Translations under genes and position numbers: made by a program
Part shown: one piece after another, positions 61,480-64,000 of the stretch
Numbering within the stretch: position 1 is the stretch's first letter
Layout: each line of letters starts with the position of its first letter
The notes under the pieces: model-generated
Database searches by the model: none
Seen by the model: the letters and a program-made list of their open reading frames with translations, nothing else
Told to the model about the DNA's origin: nothing
Assembly (NCBI RefSeq): GCF_024741815.1
Contig: NZ_CP102951.1
Location: 2,991,001-3,055,000 of the forward strand
Source of the DNA: Pseudomonas sp. LS1212
GTDB taxonomy: Bacteria > Pseudomonadota > Gammaproteobacteria > Pseudomonadales > Pseudomonadaceae
Length of the DNA: 64,000 nucleotides
Direction: 5' to 3'

Positions 61480-61836
61480 ATGTCCGACAGCATCATACTC
61501 GTCGTCGAAGACGACGCCATTGTGCGCATGCTGATAGTCGACGTGCTTGAGGAGCTTGCGTTCACAGTACTGGAAGCTGACGGCAGTGATTCAGCGCTGA
61601 GAATAATCGAGGACCAGGGCCAGGCCATCGATCTGATGATGACGGACGTTGGCCTGCCTGGAATGGATGGCATGGCGTTGGCCACCAGAGCTCGGGAAAT
61701 TCGTCCACGTCTGCCGGTGCTCTTTGCCAGTGGCTATGCTGAAAATATCGAGGTGCCGCAGGGCATGCACGTGATCGGCAAGCCCTTCTCGATCGACCAG
61801 CTGCGCGACAAGGTCAAATCGATATTGGTACCCTGA
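61480..61836 (+). CDS. Single-domain response regulator
   Basis: A 118-residue receiver domain: ILVVEDDAIVRMLIVDVLEE, acceptor Asp in DLMMTDVGLPGMDG, LFASGYAENIE and GKPFSIDQL. It has no output domain and may serve the divergent hybrid kinase. It converges with the GntR gene, leaving only 6 bases between the stop codons. Confidence 0.88.
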   Translation: MSDSIILVVEDDAIVRMLIVDVLEELAFTVLEADGSDSALRIIEDQGQAIDLMMTDVGLPGMDGMALATRAREIRPRLPVLFASGYAENIEVPQGMHVIGKPFSIDQLRDKVKSILVP

Positions 61837-61842
61837 CCCGGC

Positions 61843-62721
61843 TCAGCTCTTCTTGCGGATCTCGTTGAGACCGCTGGCCACCTTCAGGTGCCGGTAGAGC
61901 AAGGTCGACGCCCATTCCCGATCGCCCTGCTCCAGCGCATCGAGTATCTCCAGGTGCTCGCGGCAGGAGGTGCGCACCCGTTCGATATTCGACACCGTAT
62001 GAAATTCCGTAAGGCGGCGCAGCCGGTTCTGCTGTTGTACGGTCTGCAGGATGAACGAGTTGCCCGAGGCGCTGGCCAGCAACTCATGGAACTCGGCGTT
62101 GGCCTCGAAGAAGCTGAGGCTGTCCGGCGTTCCCTCGAGCAGCGCCAGTTGACGCTCACGGCAACGCTGCAAGCGTTCCTTTGGCAGGTGATAAGTCGGC
62201 TCAAGCAGCCCGGCGGGCTCCAGCAGCATACGAAAGCGGTAACTCTCGAAACGCTTGGCCGGTGAGCTCAAGGTCGGCAGGAACATCCAGCCGTGGCCAT
62301 GCTTGCGCTGCATCACTCCTTCGTCGGACAGGCGCAGCAAGCAACGGCGCAACACCGCCTTGCCAACCCCATAGCGCCGCAGCAGATCACTTTCCATGAC
62401 CTGGTCGGGCAACGCCTGGGCAAGCCGATCATCGATCAGGCGCTGATACAAGTCTTCATCTTCACCTACCGGCAGGCTGACCTTGGCCTGTTCGGCGCTG
62501 ACCGGCTGGGCGCGCACCCCGTAGCCCTGTGCCGGCAGGGGTTCGATCAAGTCTTGCGAAGCCAGGTAAGCCAGTGCGCCACGCACCGGAGAACGGGACA
62601 CGCCGAAACGCTCGGCCAGTTCGACTTCCTTGAGATGGCTGCCAGGGGCCAACTCGCCGGACTGGATTGCCGTGAGGATCTCGCTGGCGACTTTAACCTG
62701 TAGCGCAGTGGGTTGAATCAT
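61843..62721 (-). CDS. GntR/FCD-family regulator with two winged-helix regions
   Basis: A 292-residue regulator. Residues 9-75 form the canonical GntR DNA-binding domain (ILTAIQSGELAPGSHLKEVE, LAERFGVSRSPVRGALAYLA). Residues 90-147 look like a second winged helix (LYQRLIDDRLAQALPDQVME, LLRRYGVGKAVLRRCLLRLS, GVMQRKHGHGWMF). The C-terminal FCD-type ligand domain follows (LEPAGLLEPTYHL, FEANAEFHELLASASGN, REHLEILDALEQGD). FCD regulators commonly bind TGGTnnnACCA palindromes and respond to small acids. The TATTATGGTATACCA site at 62889 lies in its divergent region, making it the prime candidate regulator for the four copies in this window. Confidence 0.82.
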   Translation of the reverse strand: MIQPTALQVKVASEILTAIQSGELAPGSHLKEVELAERFGVSRSPVRGALAYLASQDLIEPLPAQGYGVRAQPVSAEQAKVSLPVGEDEDLYQRLIDDRLAQALPDQVMESDLLRRYGVGKAVLRRCLLRLSDEGVMQRKHGHGWMFLPTLSSPAKRFESYRFRMLLEPAGLLEPTYHLPKERLQRCRERQLALLEGTPDSLSFFEANAEFHELLASASGNSFILQTVQQQNRLRRLTEFHTVSNIERVRTSCREHLEILDALEQGDREWASTLLYRHLKVASGLNEIRKKS

Positions 62722-62888
62722 TGAAACGAGTCCTTATCGACGCCGGCCTTGGCGTCAGCAGCGGAACGCTAACGCAAGCGCAGGCAAAGTTCCAGTCAAT
62801 TGGCGCCACAGGCGGCGCCTGCCGGCCTTTAACGACCTTCTGTCGACTCGAAGCAGCACGAACTTGCACAGAGGGCTTGCATACACAA

Positions 62889-62903
62889 TATTATGGTATA
62901 CCA
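62889..62903. promoter_or_regulatory. Operator-like motif, copy 4 (upstream of PF06684 gene)
   Basis: TATTATGGTATACCA, identical to the copy at 5183-5197. It is 42-56 bases upstream of the ATG at 62945 and 168 bases upstream of the divergent gntR gene, so it could control both. Confidence 0.75.
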
Positions 62904-62944
62904 TCATACAGCACGCTTACCCCCACTCTCATATGGAGCAGGTC

Positions 62945-63538
62945 ATGAGTTTCGAAATTCGCAAAATCGTCAGCTATGTCGAAGAAACCTTCATCGAGGG
63001 CGGCAAGGCCGCCGACAAGCCCGTGACCATGGTTGGCCTGGCCGTCGTGATCAAGAACCCATGGATAGGCGGCTTCGTCGAAGACCTCAAGCCGCAAATC
63101 CGTGAAAACTGCTCAGGCCTGGGTGCCCTGATGGTCGAGCGTCTGGTCGGCATCATCGGCGGCGCCGAGAAGATCGAAGCCTATGGCAAGGCCGCCGTGG
63201 TCGGTGCCGATGGCGAGATCGAGCACGCCTCGGCGGTGATCCATACCCTGCGCTTCGGCAACCACTACCGCGAAGCGGTCAAGGCCAAGAGCTACCTGAG
63301 CTTTACCAACAAGCGCGGCGGTCCTGGCACCTCGATCCAGATCCCGATGATGCACAAGGATGACGAAGGCCTGCGCTCGCACTACATCACCCTGGAAATG
63401 CAGATCGAAGACGCGCCGCGTGCCGACGAAATCGTCGTCGTGCTGGGTTGCGCCGACGGTGGCCGCCTGCACCCGCGCATCGGCAACCGTTACATCGACC
63501 TGGAAGAACTGGCTGCAGAAAAAGCCCAACAACAATAA
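62945..63538 (+). CDS. Amino acid synthesis family protein (PF06684/DUF1185)
   Basis: A 197-residue protein matching the DUF1185 'amino acid synthesis' family. It has FEIRKIVSYVEETFIEGGK at the start, the GLAVVIKNPWIGGFVEDLKP block, GADGEIEHASAVIHTLRFG and VLGCADGGRLHPRIGNRY. The biochemical role of the family is not established; members occur in clusters with amidohydrolases and flavin monooxygenases. It lies directly upstream of an alpha/beta hydrolase gene and behind operator copy 4. The ATG follows GGAGCAGGTC. A role in the catabolic pathway of the 4-8 kb region is inferred from the shared operator. Confidence 0.85.
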   Translation: MSFEIRKIVSYVEETFIEGGKAADKPVTMVGLAVVIKNPWIGGFVEDLKPQIRENCSGLGALMVERLVGIIGGAEKIEAYGKAAVVGADGEIEHASAVIHTLRFGNHYREAVKAKSYLSFTNKRGGPGTSIQIPMMHKDDEGLRSHYITLEMQIEDAPRADEIVVVLGCADGGRLHPRIGNRYIDLEELAAEKAQQQ

Positions 63539-63564
63539 TCGGGCGTGTCACCAAGGAGCGACCC

Positions 63565-64000
63565 ATGATTCGGCTCACCGCTGAACGCACCCCGGCCGGC
63601 ACCAGTTACCTGGCGACCGGCCAAGGCCAACCCGTGGTACTGATCCACGGCGTGGGCTTGAACAAAGAGATGTGGGGCGGCCAGATCGTTGGTCTCGCTG
63701 CGCACTACCGCGTCATTGCCTATGACATGCTCGGCCATGGCGCCAGCCCGCGCCCGGCCTCGGGCACCGGGCTGCTCGGCTATGCCGACCAACTGCTCGA
63801 ATTGCTCGAACACTTGCAGCTGCCCAAGGCAACGGTTATCGGCTTTTCCATGGGCGGCCTGGTGGCACGGGCCTTCGCCCTGCACTACCCGCAGCACCTG
63901 GAGGGGCTGGTGGTCTTGAACAGCGTGTTCAACCGCACGCCCGAACAGCGTGCCGGGGTGATCGAGCGTACTGCCCAGGCCGCCGAACATGGCCCGGACG
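63565..64000 (+). CDS. Alpha/beta hydrolase (partial, runs off the window)
   Basis: The first 145 codons of an alpha/beta-hydrolase-fold enzyme. The oxyanion-hole motif PVVLIHGVGLNKEMW (HG at 28-29), the strand VIAYDMLGHGASPRP and the nucleophile elbow VIGFSMGGLVARAFAL (Ser95) are intact. The Asp and His of the triad would lie beyond the window. RutD and many ring-cleavage pathway hydrolases have this form. An AAGGAGCG site precedes the ATG and the gap to the PF06684 gene is 26 bases, so the two form an operon under operator copy 4. Confidence 0.85.
   Translation, partial: MIRLTAERTPAGTSYLATGQGQPVVLIHGVGLNKEMWGGQIVGLAAHYRVIAYDMLGHGASPRPASGTGLLGYADQLLELLEHLQLPKATVIGFSMGGLVARAFALHYPQHLEGLVVLNSVFNRTPEQRAGVIERTAQAAEHGPD

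Noticed and set aside
1..64000. tRNA, rRNA, CRISPR arrays, prophage or integrase genes, transposase genes
   Set aside because: Looked for characteristic sequences and found none. The periodic sequence at 1-2800 is protein repeat (Ig and curlin), not CRISPR.

Overview
The window is about 64 kb of a Pseudomonas chromosome, most likely from the fluorescens/putida side of the genus. The basis is high GC with GC-ending codons, many small palindromic REP-type repeats between genes, and the genes present: curlin genes, MHS and NCS1 transporters, RND efflux, an HBM-type chemoreceptor and hybrid sensor kinases. No rRNA, tRNA, CRISPR array or transposase gene was found.

Layout. (1) 1-2863: the end of a large cadherin/Ig-repeat surface protein, then a CsgB-like and an unusually long CsgA-like curlin gene, closed by a clear terminator. 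(2) 2928-8785: a catabolic-looking group of two NCS1 nucleobase-type permeases, a flavin reductase, a luciferase-like monooxygenase and an isochorismatase-type amidohydrolase. (3) 8821-9602: a transposase-less inverted-repeat mobile element with an 11-bp target duplication. (4) 9700-16259: chemoreceptor, class A beta-lactamase, MHS transporter and an orphan sensor kinase. (5) 16466-22043: a periplasmic molybdenum hydroxylase (large subunit, 2Fe-2S subunit, tri-heme cytochrome c) with its XdhC maturation factor. (6) 22323-27114: a small secreted protein, a cysteine-rich SufR-like regulator, a response-regulator remnant, YciI and VOC proteins, and topoisomerase III. (7) 27142-46578: a sulfatase-type transferase diverging from a 14-gene, tightly coupled Wzx/Wzy exopolysaccharide operon. 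(8) 46756-54300: a VOC protein, an unknown protein, an RND efflux pair and a TPR protein. (9) 54337-61836: a signalling region with a decayed histidine kinase, receiver proteins, CheR, a nearly deleted cheB, and a large CHASE3-GAF hybrid kinase. (10) 61843-64000: a GntR/FCD regulator diverging from a PF06684 gene and an alpha/beta hydrolase that runs off the window.

The most notable observation is that regions 2 and 10, about 57 kb apart, share a 15-bp operator-like sequence (TATTATGGTATACCA and close variants) upstream of four transcription units. Its core is the palindrome TGGTATACCA, of the type bound by GntR/FCD regulators, and one copy lies in the intergenic region of the gntR gene. Together the genes resemble a Rut-like toolkit (flavin monooxygenase, flavin reductase, isochorismatase-like hydrolase, alpha/beta hydrolase, nucleobase permease) plus a PF06684 protein. 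I infer a split regulon for breakdown of an N-heterocyclic compound; the substrate cannot be read from the sequence.

The exopolysaccharide operon starts with UDP-glucose dehydrogenase and a UDP-sugar epimerase, then encodes the initiating sugar-phosphate transferase, a split chain-length/export apparatus, three glycosyltransferases, polymerase, flippase, two deacetylases, a GNAT-type acyltransferase and a secreted glycosidase-like protein. Several decay events are visible: the cheB remnant, the frameshifted and internally deleted kinase, and the winged-helix remnant at 23698.
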